The notes under the pieces are model-generated. The model had not been told where the DNA came from. It worked only from the letters and a program-made list of their open reading frames with translations, and searched no databases. Both the position numbers and the translations under genes were made by a program. A DNA stretch of 64,000 nucleotides from Pelecanus crispus (Eukaryota > Chordata > Aves > Pelecaniformes > Pelecanidae). Below, one piece after another: positions 12,723 through 39,200 of the stretch (position 1 is the first letter of the stretch; each line of letters opens with the position of its first letter). The DNA lies in assembly GCF_030463565.1 (NCBI RefSeq), contig NC_134662.1, positions 3,720,001 to 3,784,000 on the forward strand. Reading direction: 5' to 3'.

Positions 12723-12841
12723 TAGCACACAGCTTTACTGCAGGGCAGCCTTTCTCCTGTACTGCTCCATCAGCCACTGCACAGTGCAGCCTTACCATTA
12801 CAGCTGGGCTATCTCACTGCCTCTTCTTTCTCTCCTGCCAG

Positions 12842-13985
12842 GTGATGTGTAGATGAAGAACTCGTCTGGACAATTTTGTTGGATGATTTTGTTTTCTTCT
12901 GATTGGTTTTTTTTGGTAAAATAGCACCATGAAATATTTTAGCGTGTACTTATGACTCAGTTACTTCACTTTCTAAACTTAAGTTGTAGAATCTAAAATA
13001 CACTTTTTTTTTAAAAAAAAAAAAAGGAGTTGTGGGAGGGTTTTTCTACCTGTAAATGTAAATCCCTTGTTTCTGGTAGTCTAGGTCACTGGCTATCTCT
13101 GTCCTAGGTTTCTTCATGTTGATACAGAGGGGGTGGGTGGGAGTACAATTTATTTCTTCCTCACTTCTGGGAAGAACAGGGTGCATTGGGTAGGGCCGTT
13201 CTGAAATGCCCTCCTTGCCCCACCTCAGCGTTTGGGGCCACGCAGGGAGCCGCGGATAACAGACCCGAACACGGTTCACCCGCACGGTGAAATGTGCGCA
13301 GTTCCTTGTGTGCTGCTCCGCTGCACGTGGCCGGTGTGGCCTGTGTTCCTAGCGGGTCTGTTGTCCTGCCCTGTTTGTGTGGGCCAGGGAGCAAGCGCTT
13401 TGGTGACCGTCTGGGGATGATCCGATCCCACCGAAGGGTTTAGGAAGGTTCTGTGTCATTCCCAGTGCATCACCTGGAGCGAGGCTGCACCCTTCCCTAG
13501 GGTGGAAGCAGCGTGTGTCCTAAGCCGCTCGGCCAGGGCCACGAGGCACATCTGCTGGTGTGGCTCCTGGGGAGGAGCGAGCGCAGGGCTCATTCCTTGG
13601 CGTGTGCCACGCCGCCCAGACCCGCACGCGGTGCCCTACCGTGTCGGGCAGACCAGGCAGCTCCTCCAGAGCTGCTTTAGTTTCCTTCTTACACAGACAG
13701 CCACGAGGCAGTGTTAGAGCTGGATGCTGGGTAAATATGATTGCTGTTAACTTATTTCATGGGTTGTTGTATCTCGAGTTGCTACAGTGGGGGATAGGGG
13801 CAGGGTGAACAGGGTGCTGGGGGGCAGGTTAACAGCGTGTGTTCTTGTGCTTGAGCCGTCGTGATGTTTGCGTGACGTAGGCGCCTGAAAGCAGACGAAT
13901 GCTCGGTTGAGTCTAATACCTTTATTGCTGGGTAGCGTTGAACTGTTAACACACTTCACAAATAAAGATGATTCCTCTCTTTTTT
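12842..13985 (+). other. BSG: BSG 3'UTR exon
   Basis: After the TAA the coding exon runs 13 nt to a consensus donor CAG|GTGAGT (11831/11832), and a pyrimidine-rich acceptor CTCCTGCCAG precedes 12842. The spliced-out 1,010 bases contain the CR1 copy at 12300-12722. The exon ends near an AATAAA at 13961. I recall a junction just after the human BSG stop codon, which supports this, but no transcript was checked. Such a short stop-to-junction distance should not trigger nonsense-mediated decay. Confidence 0.7.
13961..13966 (+). terminator. BSG: BSG polyadenylation signal AATAAA
   Basis: Canonical hexamer followed within about 15 bases by a T-rich stretch, the usual layout of a cleavage site with a downstream U-rich element. 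It is the first good signal after the 3'UTR acceptor. Confidence 0.7.
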
Positions 13986-13989
13986 TTTT

Positions 13990-15950
13990 TTCCATCTTTG
14001 TTTGGACCCTGGTGTCTCTTCCCTGCTGGCTGGACCCCTGGGTTGCCTGACCTGCTGACTCATTTCTGGCTGTAGAACATGATGCTCTGTCTCGGTGTCA
14101 GCTGTGACTCTGCTCTAATCGCAAAGTATTGGCAGCTTGAGAGGTGTCCGAGCCTTTGTGAAAAGGGATGAGTGGGGCTCCCTGCTCTGCAGAGCCTGCA
14201 GGAGCCCTGGTCACTGGGGTGCACTGCTTGGGGACAGGCATCACCTCGCCCTGCTGCACAGTTCCTTTGTGGCTGTGGGGTCAAGCGTCAGCCCCAACCT
14301 CCAGGAGCCCTCGTGGGACAAGCTGCTTCTACATCTCGTGCTTCTCTAAGCAGTTATTTTTCATTCTCCCTGCTCTTTCCTGGTGGGGAGAGTGCAGGTG
14401 CGAGGCCTTTGCTGCCTTTGTGCATGGTGTGGTGCCTGTGGCGAGGATGTGGTGGGGGGGTCCCTTTCCTGCTGCCAGCCCTCAGCTCCTGCCAGCGCTC
14501 CTCTCCCTGGCTGTGGGCTGGAGAAGAGCCCCGTGGGCTGGAGAAGAGCCCTGTGGGCTCCCAGCTGGCCCGAGGTGCCTCTGCCTGCCTGCCCCTCTCC
14601 CAGCGAGCGTGCGAGCTGTGACCTTGCAGCCTCACCCTGTAGCCAAACCCTTCTCCCTGCCTTGCAAAGGGAGTAATTAGGGAGCATCGCTCTGATCACA
14701 GGGCTGTGCTCAGTGAGCCACTGGCTGTGGTGTGGTGGCAGGGAGGGTCTGGCGGTGATGCCAGCAGCCTGGAGCTGTGCTGGCCTGGTCCCTCTCGATA
14801 GCGTTTCTGCTGCCTTGGTGTGTCATCAGCTGGGTCGGCCCCGGGGCTGACCGGGCTGCATGGCTCTGCAGCACGTAAATGGGTTATGCAAGCCGTTTGC
14901 AGCCAGCCTCGTGCTTGCGGGTGCTGTCCTGGTGAAGAAATCAATGCATGGCTTAATTTCCTTGATGAGGATTATGGGTCCTGCCTGACCCGGCTGACCT
15001 AGCTGCAGCACAAAGCACCGCTTGTGCCTTTTGTTTGGCAGAGCTGGTGTGGGGTGGGGGGGGGAAAAAACCCCAGCCTGGTTCGGGGATGGAGTGGGAT
15101 CGTGCTGCTCTCTGCCGGGCCTGCAGCCGCTGCCACAGAGCGGAGGCAGAGCCCTGCCCCGCTCGCTGAGGTGCTGCTGCATTGAGAGGTGTGAACGGGC
15201 CCGTTCCTGGTGCTCCGCTCCCTCCCGGGGAGAGGGTGGGTGGGTGCTGCAGGCACCGCTGTCTGCGGGGATCCCATTCAGCCTCTGACACCTCAGGGCG
15301 AGCCCTGAGCTGCAGCCTCGCGGGTTTGCTCTGCTGTCTCCAGCCTCCTGCTCCAGTTAAGCCGCAGCCTCGGCTCTGCCATGGGTTTGGGGCCGGCTGG
15401 GCTTGGGCAGCGCTGGGCTTGGGGGTGGTTTGGAGAAACGGGGCTGTTGCTTGCAGAATGTGAAGCCAAGGGGGGGATTTGTTGCAGAGCCAGCCTGCTG
15501 CGGCCTGCAGCGTGGCTTTTGGGGCCTCCTCTCCCGCAGGGCTCAGCGGAGGGGCTGCAGCTGCCTGTTCCCCACCCTGGGCATGGTGTGGGGCTGGCTC
15601 TGGCCGTGGCTAGCGTGGGAGCCGGCCGTGTGCGCTGGCTGCCTGTGTTTCTGTACCGTGGGCAGCAGATGGGGCCACCGGCCGCGTCACCCGTGCAGCT
15701 CTGACCCCCCACGGGTCTTGCCTTGCCCTGGGCCTGTGGCCCAGTGGGCTGCGAAAGCCGTGGCCAGCGTGGCTCCTGTCCTGTGTCCGGCCATTTGAGG
15801 GGGCTCGGGGCTCATCCAGCCTCCTGGCTCTGGTGGGCTCCGATGCCTCGCAGCCTGGGGAAGCCGCAGCGGGAAAAGCACGTTGGGGCGGGAGGTGGTG
15901 GTCCCACTGACCTGTTCCCAGCACCCAGAGCATCGGACCCGGCCGTGTCT
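13990..15950. other. BSG-HCN2 intergenic region
   Basis: GC-rich sequence with several long chance reading frames on both strands and no recognisable gene. A perfect TGACTCA (AP-1-like) heptamer lies near 14055. CpG density climbs from about 15100 towards HCN2. Confidence 0.6.
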
Positions 15951-16543
15951 GCCATGGGTCCGTGTGTCCGCTTTGGTGGTGTCCGGCTGCGGTTCTGCTG
16001 GCCCGCGTTCTTTCTGGGACACGCAGGAGCCCGTCCCGGGGTGTCAGTGCTGGGTCTGCATCCCCGCGCCCACCCCGGGCGCTTCCTACGGCCACCGGCT
16101 CGGTGCAGGGGGGCTCAGCCCTGGGGCTCGGGGTCGGGCGGGGGAGGTGGGCGCCGGGGCTGTGGGAGGGCGACGCCGTCTCTTCCCCATCCGGACGAAA
16201 CCCCCGTGGGCCGGCAGGGCCGTGGGGTCCATCCCCGGCGCGGGGGTGGGCTCGGGCCACCCGGCCAGGGACACGAGTGGGTTTTTCCCCCGAAGCGCTC
16301 GCTCCCCGGTGGGGTCCCCGGGGGGGGCACACGGGACTGCGGTGCCCGCACCCCCGCGAGCGGCCGGGGCCGTGGGGCGGAGCGGGGCCGTGCGGTGGCC
16401 GCCGGCGAGGGCTGTGCCGGCGGGGGGAGCTGCGGAGCCGCCGGGGCCCCCGGCCCGGCCCCCGGCCCGCCCCGGCCCGCCCCCGCCGCGGCGGCGGGCG
16501 CCACTCGGCCGCCGGTGGCCTCGGCGGCGGCGGCAGCGGCAGG
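15950..16543 (+). promoter_or_regulatory. HCN2: HCN2 CpG-island promoter and 5'UTR
   Basis: Very CpG-dense, with GC boxes such as CCCGCCCC near 16470-16490 and no TATA box, which fits a CpG-island promoter for a neuronal gene. The island continues through exon 1. The transcription start cannot be placed by eye. Confidence 0.65.
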
Positions 16544-30750
<14,207 letters not shown>

Positions 30751-31570
30751 CCTCCGTGCCGCGCCGGGCGCGAGGATGAGCGCGCCGGAGGTGGTGGTGG
30801 TGGGGGCTGTGGCACTGAGCCCCGTCTCGCCCCGTGCCCATCCCGCGCCGCCCCGCCAAGGAGCGCTGGGTGACGGCCGCGGCCGCCCCACCGGCTGCCT
30901 CCCCGCTGCTGCGGTGCCAGCCCCGCGCCCCGGCTTCCTCCTGCCGCACGCCGCAGAGCGGGGCAGCTGCCGGGGGTCGGCACGGGGCCTCTGCACCCCC
31001 ACACCCACCGCGGGGGGCCGGGCTGAGCCCCCCGGCTGCGTCACCTCCAACCAAAGTCTGGCCCCCATCTCCCGCGGCGAAGCCCCGCTGCCCCCAGCCT
31101 CCCCGGCTGCCCCATAGACGCCACAGCTGCATCATCCCCCGTGATCCAACTGTATATGATATATATGACCTGAATACATCCCTGTGTGTGTGCATCCGCA
31201 GGACACCTCCCTGGGGCTTTAGGCGCCCTGGCCAGCCCCAGCACCTGCGCGCGTCCCTGCCTCCCCTCCCACAGACCCGAGGCGAGGGGTGACAGTCCAG
31301 GACTGGAGGTAAGTTGGGAGCTGGGGGGAGTCCGAGGGACGGTCACCCTGAGGCTTGCGAGCACTCCATGCACACGCTGGCCCCCCCCCCCCCAAACCCA
31401 ACCCCGGGGCTACGGGGGGTAAACGCAGCCCCACGTCCTCCCAGTCAGCGTTAGCACAGAGGCAGATGCAGGAGCCTGGGGCTCCAAGCCCTGGGGCTGC
31501 CCCAGCTTTAAGGCTGGGGAAGGCACACACTGCGTGTACCAGCGTGCCTGTGTGTGTGTGTGCAGCTCCG

Positions 31571-31646
31571 GACACGTGTGTGCACCTATAGACACATATG
31601 TGCACCTATGGACATGTGTGTGCACCTACGGACACGCACGTGCAGG
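31571..31646 (+). repeat. 20-bp tandem repeat of alternating purine-pyrimidine in HCN2 3'UTR
   Basis: Nearly four units on an exact 20-bp period, each resembling GACACGTGTGTGCACCTATA, preceded by a short (TG)n. Long alternating purine-pyrimidine tracts favour Z-DNA. Confidence 0.8.
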
Positions 31647-31826
31647 AGTGTGCGGGTGTGTGTGTGCATGTATGCCTCTGCCTAGCACTCCGGAGCCTTC
31701 CACGTTGAATGTACGCAGCAATCGCGAGCGAGGGGCCGCGCGCCAGCCCAGCACCCTGTAGCTGCGCAGCCGGTGGGACAGGGCCCCGCTCCAAGCGTCC
31801 ACCTTTCCATCCAGCCCATCCTGTGC

Positions 31827-31832
31827 AATAAA
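31827..31832 (+). terminator. HCN2: HCN2 polyadenylation signal AATAAA
   Basis: Canonical hexamer in the context GTGCAATAAACGTC, the first one after the HCN2 stop codon on this strand. Confidence 0.75.
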
Positions 31833-31849
31833 CGTCAGCAACTGACAGA

Positions 31850-32600
31850 GCTACGCACGACTCCGTCTCTGCTTCTCCTTTGCCACCATCCCTCCCTGCC
31901 GCGGCTCCGGCTGTTCCGGCTCCCCTTGCCCAGTCCTGGCAGCTCTGCCACCGGGCACGGCCCCAGGCTGGGCTGCAGGAGGCTGCTTTGTCCTTTGAAG
32001 AGCTGCTTCCCTGCCAGAAAAACAAGGCAAAAAGCCTCCTCCCAGCACCTTTCCCCTTGCTGGCAGTGCTGTGCTCCCCTGTCCCCTGTCAGCTGGACAC
32101 CACGGCGCTGCAGCGAGGAAGGAGCTGGGAGCAGGCTGTGAACTGGAGCCGGTAGGTACAGGACTCAGCCAAGAGCTGGGTCAGACCCAGAGCTCCAGCT
32201 GCAAAATCTCCAACCCTCAACTGCTGCAGGAGCTGGGACACAAACACACAGCCCCCCCAGACTGCAAAAGTCTGTGAGACAGGAGGCTCCTAGTGAGAAA
32301 CACAAGGGCCGAGAGGATGCAGCCAGCCTCTGCGAGAGCCCTGCTCCTGCTGCAGCTGTGCTGGCCAGTCTGTGCCACAGGAAAGTGTTGTCTCTCTTTC
32401 TGCTAAAAAAGCATTTCCAGAATGTGACATCCCTGTGAGTAACCGAAACCCAACCAACCAGCTAAACAGTGGCAGTCTGGGGAGATATCAGTCCCACCTC
32501 CTCAGGAGCCCCAGGAAGATGAGGGGAGAGCCCAGGCACCCCCCAGCCTTCAGGCAAAGATGCCAAGAAGGACAAAGTTCCCACTGAGTATTTCAAAAAA
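31850..32600. other. Gap between convergent HCN2 and POLRMT 3' ends
   Basis: About 750 bases between the two facing polyadenylation sites. No gene, CR1 or tandem array is visible. Confidence 0.6.
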
Positions 32601-32604
32601 ACAT

Positions 32605-32610
32605 TTTATT
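32605..32610 (-). terminator. POLRMT: POLRMT polyadenylation signal AATAAA (minus strand)
   Basis: TTTATT on the plus strand, about 660 bases past the POLRMT stop codon. No other strong signal was seen between the stop and here. Confidence 0.65.
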
Positions 32611-33268
32611 TACAGTATCGTACACCTCCACCCCCATGTTAGTGGTTTTTCCCTGCCTGCGACTTCAGTGAGCAGAATTGAAACTGAACCCTGGAAATGA
32701 GAGTCAGGAGCCACAGAGGCTGCGCTACGGGAGAGCGGTGACGGTGCCCAGCACCCGGAGCGGGGTACGGAGGGCAGCAAGCACCCGGCCTGCAGCCGAG
32801 AGCAGGGCAGGAAAGGGCAGGGGCCTAACGCTCTGAGGTCCGAATCCCACTGGTGGAGAGGGATGGCAGCCCAGGACAAGCAAGCTCTGGAGCTCGCAGC
32901 AGTGGCAGGCGCATCGTGCCAGGGTGAGGACTGAGGGGAGCCAGCCCTGCCTGCCATCACCCCTTTGACCTCACACCAGGGAGATGCAGCCCTGCCCAGG
33001 GCTCGACACCCTCTCCCCGTGCCCGGGAAGCAGGCAGCGACAGCGACAGCAAACAGCGCAGACCCCCTGTCCCCCACCGGCCCCGCACAGCTGCTCGAGT
33101 ACTCCCAGTTTGCCCCAGCATCTCGGTGCTGGGCAGGTGTCTTTCACTGGGCTGGCAGCCGTACCTGCTTTCCCCATGAGACGCAGGACACAGAAGCCTT
33201 GCAGGCCAGCGCCTACCGCAGCCTCCGAGGCAGCTGGCAGTACAGAGGTAGTCCGGGGTCCCGCTGGC

Positions 33269-36200
33269 TCAGCTGAAGAAATAGGTGGAGTCCATCACCT
33301 TCTTCAGGTTGAATTCGCCTGGGAGAAGGGAGAGGTGAGAGGAGAGCAGCGTCAGGGCAGGGTGGAGATGGGGCAACGGGGAGAGAAGCTGCTCCGAGCC
33401 CCGTTTCACCTTCCTGCACAAAACTACTTCAGCTCAGCCCCTGCTGCAGGGTAGGTCAAGACAGCAGGGATCTTAGAGATCTTCCAGGAACTGATGTCCC
33501 TCCAAAGTTATCTAGGACAGTGGTAGGGAGAGCAAGACAGAAGAGCGTAACAGCAGCGAGGCAGGGCAGGAAGAGAGGAGCGCACAGCCTCATGGCACGA
33601 ACCATCCCTGCCCCTGGGTTGTGCTGCCTCTGGGGCTGACCACGGCAGCTGCTCAACAGCAACGGAGCACTGGCCTGTTCCGTTTTGCAAAAGGCGGAAC
33701 AAAGGTTAGCCAGATGGTCTGGCAGAGGCAGGGCCGAGAGATTAGGAGGAGTTAAATTAATTGCCTTAATCCAATTGCGTGTATATCATCTAGATCCTGG
33801 CAATTGTCATGCTGCGAGCCTCAATCCCATCTCCAGGCAAATGCCTCATGGTTGGAAACAGATGGGAGAGGAACAAGAAGACAGGGATGGGATAAGCTGG
33901 GTCAGCCTGGGGAAAATCCCAGGGGCTCAGCTCTGGTGAAGGCAGGGATCGCTCACAGGGATGCTACAGGGGAACATCTTAAGGCACTGCCCCATGGCTC
34001 TGCAGTCCAGCACAGGCAGGAAAACCTGATCTTAGGAGACTGCGTTAGCACGGCCGGCCAGACCCTCACTGTGTCCAGACACCGCATGAGCTCAGTGATT
34101 TTGGGTGCCACTCCCCATCTCACTCCCCTCGTCTCCAAACTGCTCCTGAGCTTTGCAGTTCCTGTCCTGTGCTCCTACCTGTCTTGGGGACACTCGACAG
34201 CTGCTCCATCAGCTTCTTCTGCCAGAGGGCTCTGGTCTCTCTGCTGGGGCTGGATGAACCAGAAGAAAGCAAATCAAGATGGGAGCTCTGGGAGAAGGTG
34301 CACCCTCCTCTGCTCCCCAGTGCAGGCCCCTGACAACAGGATTCAGCTCTTCCAAATTACACACCCAGGGGCAGGAGCCCAGCCCCTGCCACAGCAGCCC
34401 TAGGCAGATGTGAGGCATCTACAGACCCTGCCCAGGTTTGGGTGGGTCTGTGCTGCCTGGCTGGCTCTGCAGTGATAATGGGGGTCCACACACTGGGCCG
34501 ACCCAACGCGTGTCTTCACCGCTCCTTCCTGCCTCATTCACAGTGGGGAACCCACTGGGAACCCCCAGGCCCACTGAGGGATTGAAGCACCAAACCCTAC
34601 TTCAGTTCTGCAGCAGAAGGATGCAGACACCTTGTTTTTCACACCGAGGTCTAAGGCGATTTGGGCATCAGTCAAGAAGGAAGCAAAACTTCCCTCCAGA
34701 GCAACCCCCAGGCAGATGACACAACCCGTGAGCATCTGGGCACAACAGCCCCCGGGAGAGGGAATCAGTGTGGGTAGGAAGGGGAGGGGGCGGGTTGCCA
34801 ACAGGCACGGAATACCTGCAGTACTTCTCCAGCATGAACTCGGACAGATCCTGCAGGATCTTCTCACTGTGCAGAGCCACAAATTGCTGCCGACAGATCT
34901 GATCCAGGGAGCAATGGTGAGTCGCAGGTTAATAGGCGGTTTCCCCTCCTTCCCCTCAGCGCTTCTCAGCCAAGGCAGGTCAGAGGTGAGGGGCAGGGAA
35001 GGCAGCGGGCAAGAGTGGGAAGCGGGGGCTGCCAGACAAGGGTGAAGGGAATCAGCCTGGGGAGGTGGGAAGCAGAGGCCAAGCCCCATTTATCAAGAAA
35101 CCATACAACAGCCTTTGCAGCGCTCCAGGGGAAGAGCCCAGGGCAGGACAGAGGCACTGACTCTGCTAGGCGCTGTGTTTAGCGCTGATTTACAGGCACA
35201 GAGTCTCCCTCACGCCCTCCTTGAAGGGTGGGAGGAGATAGGACTACAGCACCAGGAAATCAGCTGCAACCGCCAGCAAGCACTCCAGGTTCACCCTGCC
35301 TGGGTAAATAAATCAGCCTGCGGAGCAAAGCCCAGGGGAGGCAAGGGCTGGCAAGTGCCCAGAGGACAGATCAGCAAGATCCCTGCTCACAAGGGAGCCG
35401 GGAGGACACTTTTACCTGGTTCATGATGTCCACGGTGAGCGCGTGAGTCCAATAGCAATCGTGGACCGAGACGAAGGTCAGACCCTGCCTGGGAGGCAGC
35501 AGAAGGTGCCATGAAGCAGTGCCGAGAGCTCCCTCTCTGCGATGTCCCCTACCCTGTGCAGACCCTCTCGCTGGGACCAAAGCAGGGACCATGCAAGGAG
35601 GGGGACGCCCTACACAGCATCTGCAGATCTTCAGAGAGAGACGGCTAACCCTGCGATCTCCCTGTCCCTGCCCGCTGCCTCCTCTCAACCCTTCTCTGCC
35701 AGAAACCCCAAACCCCCACCCACCAGGAAAACCTCTTTCCCACATCGCACGCCTTGCCCCGGTGACGCTCTCCCAGGGGAGACCGAGTGCCAGAGCTGGG
35801 GAAGAGCCCCAGCTGCCTGCTCCCTACCTGAGGCAGTGCAGAGCCGTAAGCATCATGTGCGTGGAGTCCAGGGAGTGGATGAAGTTGGGTGGGAAGGCGT
35901 TCTTCTGCTTCACTGTATCGGGCTTCCTGCAGCACAGAGTGGGAGATGGGAGGAGCTGGGGCACTTCCAGGGCCAAAGATGAGTGCGCCAGCACAGAGCC
36001 AGTGCCGGCTGAGACCCGGGATTCGTAGGGGCAGCCCTGGGGGGCCCCAGGAGCTTTGGCACTCATTGGAAGGTTTTGTCCCCAAAGCACAGGCTGGGGA
36101 GAGCAAGGGCTCAGTAAAGACTGTGGTTTCATACTTACTGGCTGCTGTTGGAGTTTTTCACACTCAAGTGCTGCATGCTGCAATTCAGCTACACGGAGAG

Positions 36201-39200
36201 AGAAAGGGGATCAGCTGTCACACTGCACTGCCCAGGCAGCACAAGGCGCTCAGCACTGCCCTGTACTTTTGGAGAGGGGATCGCACCGACCACGAGCTAC
36301 TCTGCTCTGCAGGAAACATCCCTGGCTGCAACAGGGGGCCTGGGCATGGACCTTTCCAGGGCATCCCAGTCACCACGGCAGTCACTCCTCAGTGACACCT
36401 TGCCTGCTTCCCCTCCCGAGGATGCTGGCAGGCATCCTTCACCCCTTCCCAGCGACACGCTGATTCACCCCTGCGAGGGCTAAGAGAAGGGCTCCTGGAG
36501 GTGAGCGGCTGTGAGGAAGAGACAGGCTGGGGAGACGTGAGTCAGCGCAGCAGCGCGTGGGAGGCGAGAGCAGCGAGACTGAATCACGCAAGCCCTGAGG
36601 AAGGCTCCTCGGTGCGGGGAAGGGGCCCGTGCCCCAGCTGCCTGAGTGGGATGGGAGCAGCAGAGCTTCCTCACCAGCCCACCCACACACCCCAGTCTCT
36701 GCAGGGAGCGACGACGTTGGAGGATGTGCCTGCATACACAAATCCTACCTGCTCTGCAGGCTGACCCGCAGGTGATGCCAACTTGCCAGGCTTTAGCTTG
36801 CTGCTTTGAAGCCCGGCTGCCCTCTCCCTGCTCCCCACCATGGCAGAGGGAGGGGTAGATGAGTCCCGCACACCAGATACTCACCACGGTGGACCTGGAC
36901 CGATAGTAGGGCTGCACGATGGGGAGACCCAGCGGCGTGACCCACTCCACTGTCCGTCCCGACTGGGCAATGAGCTTGGCACTCTCCGTCAGCCAGTGCT
37001 TTAGCAGAGGAAAGTGGGGAAGAAAGCGGCTGGAGTTAGTATGGGCAGCTGGGACACCCCCATCCCCTCCCAGCACAGGCAAGCCCAACTCCTGCCACCG
37101 ACTGCGACAGTCCAGCGTTTACGAGGGAGTTTGGCCCTGCAGCAGGCACAATCCCACACCTCTGGGCTGGGACAGAAGGATCCTCTCTGGGCCAGGACCC
37201 AGAAAAACCATCTCTCCCCGTGGAGCATCCCCTGGTCTATGTATGGGTGGGCCAGGGAAGAAGAAAAGGCAGAGAGAGCTAAGAGGAAACAGGCACCTTA
37301 CCTGGATGTCTCGAGTTGCTGAGAACATCTCCTTGATGCTATTGAACACCTGCTTTACAAGGTAGTGAGATGCTTCCCACAAGTATTCCTGCACAGACCA
37401 AAGGCAGAGCGAGGGGTCAGGCAAAGGGGCAGCAAAAGATGCGAAGTAAAGCGATGGGACCTAGGGTAAGCTAAAAGAGCATCTCCCTGCTCTCTGGCGC
37501 CTCAAAATTGCCTCCATCACAGACTGTGCTAAGTCTTGAGCTGTTGCAGATGGCTGAGTTGTGATGGAGGAAGGCTGAGATCAGCATTTCGGGCGGCTTC
37601 TTGTCTGAGGACAGGCTGATCTCTGTGCAATGTCCCTGGACGAACAGGAGGCTCTCGCTGCCTCATCCGCCCCAGGAATGTTAACACCCGGCAGAAACAC
37701 TCCCAGCACCAACCTGCCACGGCAAATCACCCACTCAGCACGCACTGTCTCACGGTGGGGTCACAGAACAAGAAACAGGCACCAGGAGGAGCAAGCCTCC
37801 CAAGATCTCTGCTAGAGACAAGGGCCACTTCCAGAGGGAAAAACACAGCCACAAACCTTGTTTTGCATCTGAAACACCAGCCGAGGCTGTCATGCCACCA
37901 AGCTGGGCCCAGGATGAGGAGCAGCCCCACCTGAAGAATCCCTCCCCAGCACAAGTGCTGGCAGACAGCCCTCCTGCAGGCTGGACAAGCCTGGCACAGG
38001 CATGGGGGGCTCAGTCCTGCGCAGCCCTCTGCTAGCTGAGATTTGGGGGGGTAAGCAGAGAGCAGGGCAGGAAGGAAACCCACAGGAAGGGCAGTGCGGG
38101 TACCTCTCCCAGCAGGGATTGAGAGCTGAGCAAAACACCGCAGGGGGAGGCCAGGGCAGGCATACTACCTCAGGGAACTCGTCAATCTCCTTGAGACGCT
38201 TCTCCATCTGCAGCCGCCCGCCGTAGCGTGTGACACCATACACCACCGTCATCACCGTCTGCTTCACCACCTTGCGGCTGACAAAGCCCTGCAGCACCTG
38301 GGCGATCTTCACCCCCTGTTCAGCATCCTTCTTCCGAAACTCCTCCACCTGAGGAGGAGAGTGCCCCAGGAGGTCAGCCCTACCGCGAGCCGTGCTGGCC
38401 CAAGCCCCATGGCTGGGGGAGAGCCAGGGGGGCCGCAAGAGCCCCTCCTGGCTGTGCACTGCCTGGCCTCAACTCCCATCAGAAACTCTGGAGCCCATCT
38501 TCACCCGCCCTGGTTAACAGATGTCATCTGCTGAAGGAATCAAGAGGCATCCGCATCTCACAGATAACCGTGCCCGCGAGGACCAGAGCCTTCCACTGCT
38601 GCCTCAGCAGAGCAGTGTCACTTGGCAGCTGCACGGTGCCGGACATCACAAGGACACGGCGCTAGGACTGTGGCTCAGGACTCGGGTTCTCCCACCTCTG
38701 CCACCCCCAGTGATAACCCTGAGCAAGCCGTGCACCCTCTGTGCGCTCCTCCCGCCCTCTGGTGCGGTGCTGCCTGGATAAAACGTGCTGAGACCTAGAA
38801 AGGAGAACCAGGGGTTCAGTGCCAGTTGAGTGAGTCTGGTAGATCTCAGCGCACTTCCCAGCCAGGCTCATTTCACATCATGTCTTGCCAAGAAAACTGA
38901 AGACTTAGCGGCAGTGCCAAAGGCTGAATCTCTCCCCGCTCTCTCCTACCCAGCCCAAATGAAGAAAATCCCATAACCTGCAGGCCAGCCAGCTGTGGCC
39001 AAGAGATGAGGAACACTCTCTGCTCTCTTCCACCTCTCTACCCTACTTCTCCCAGAATTCATTCAGGACAAGTGAGGACAGCAGAAATCCCAGCGGATTT
39101 CTCATAGCTACCTCTGTCAGGACAGATCTCCAGCCAGTTCCCCACTGCAGCTGCTGCACTGGTTCTCATGTGGGGAGGAAGAGACTCTGCCTGTGACCAG

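Larger units (their letters stand above)
30751..31850 (+). other. HCN2: HCN2 3'UTR
   Basis: Runs from the stop codon to the AATAAA at 31827. The first part is GC-rich; it then holds a C run at about 31381-31394, a TG-rich stretch and the 20-bp repeat at 31571-31646. Confidence 0.7.
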
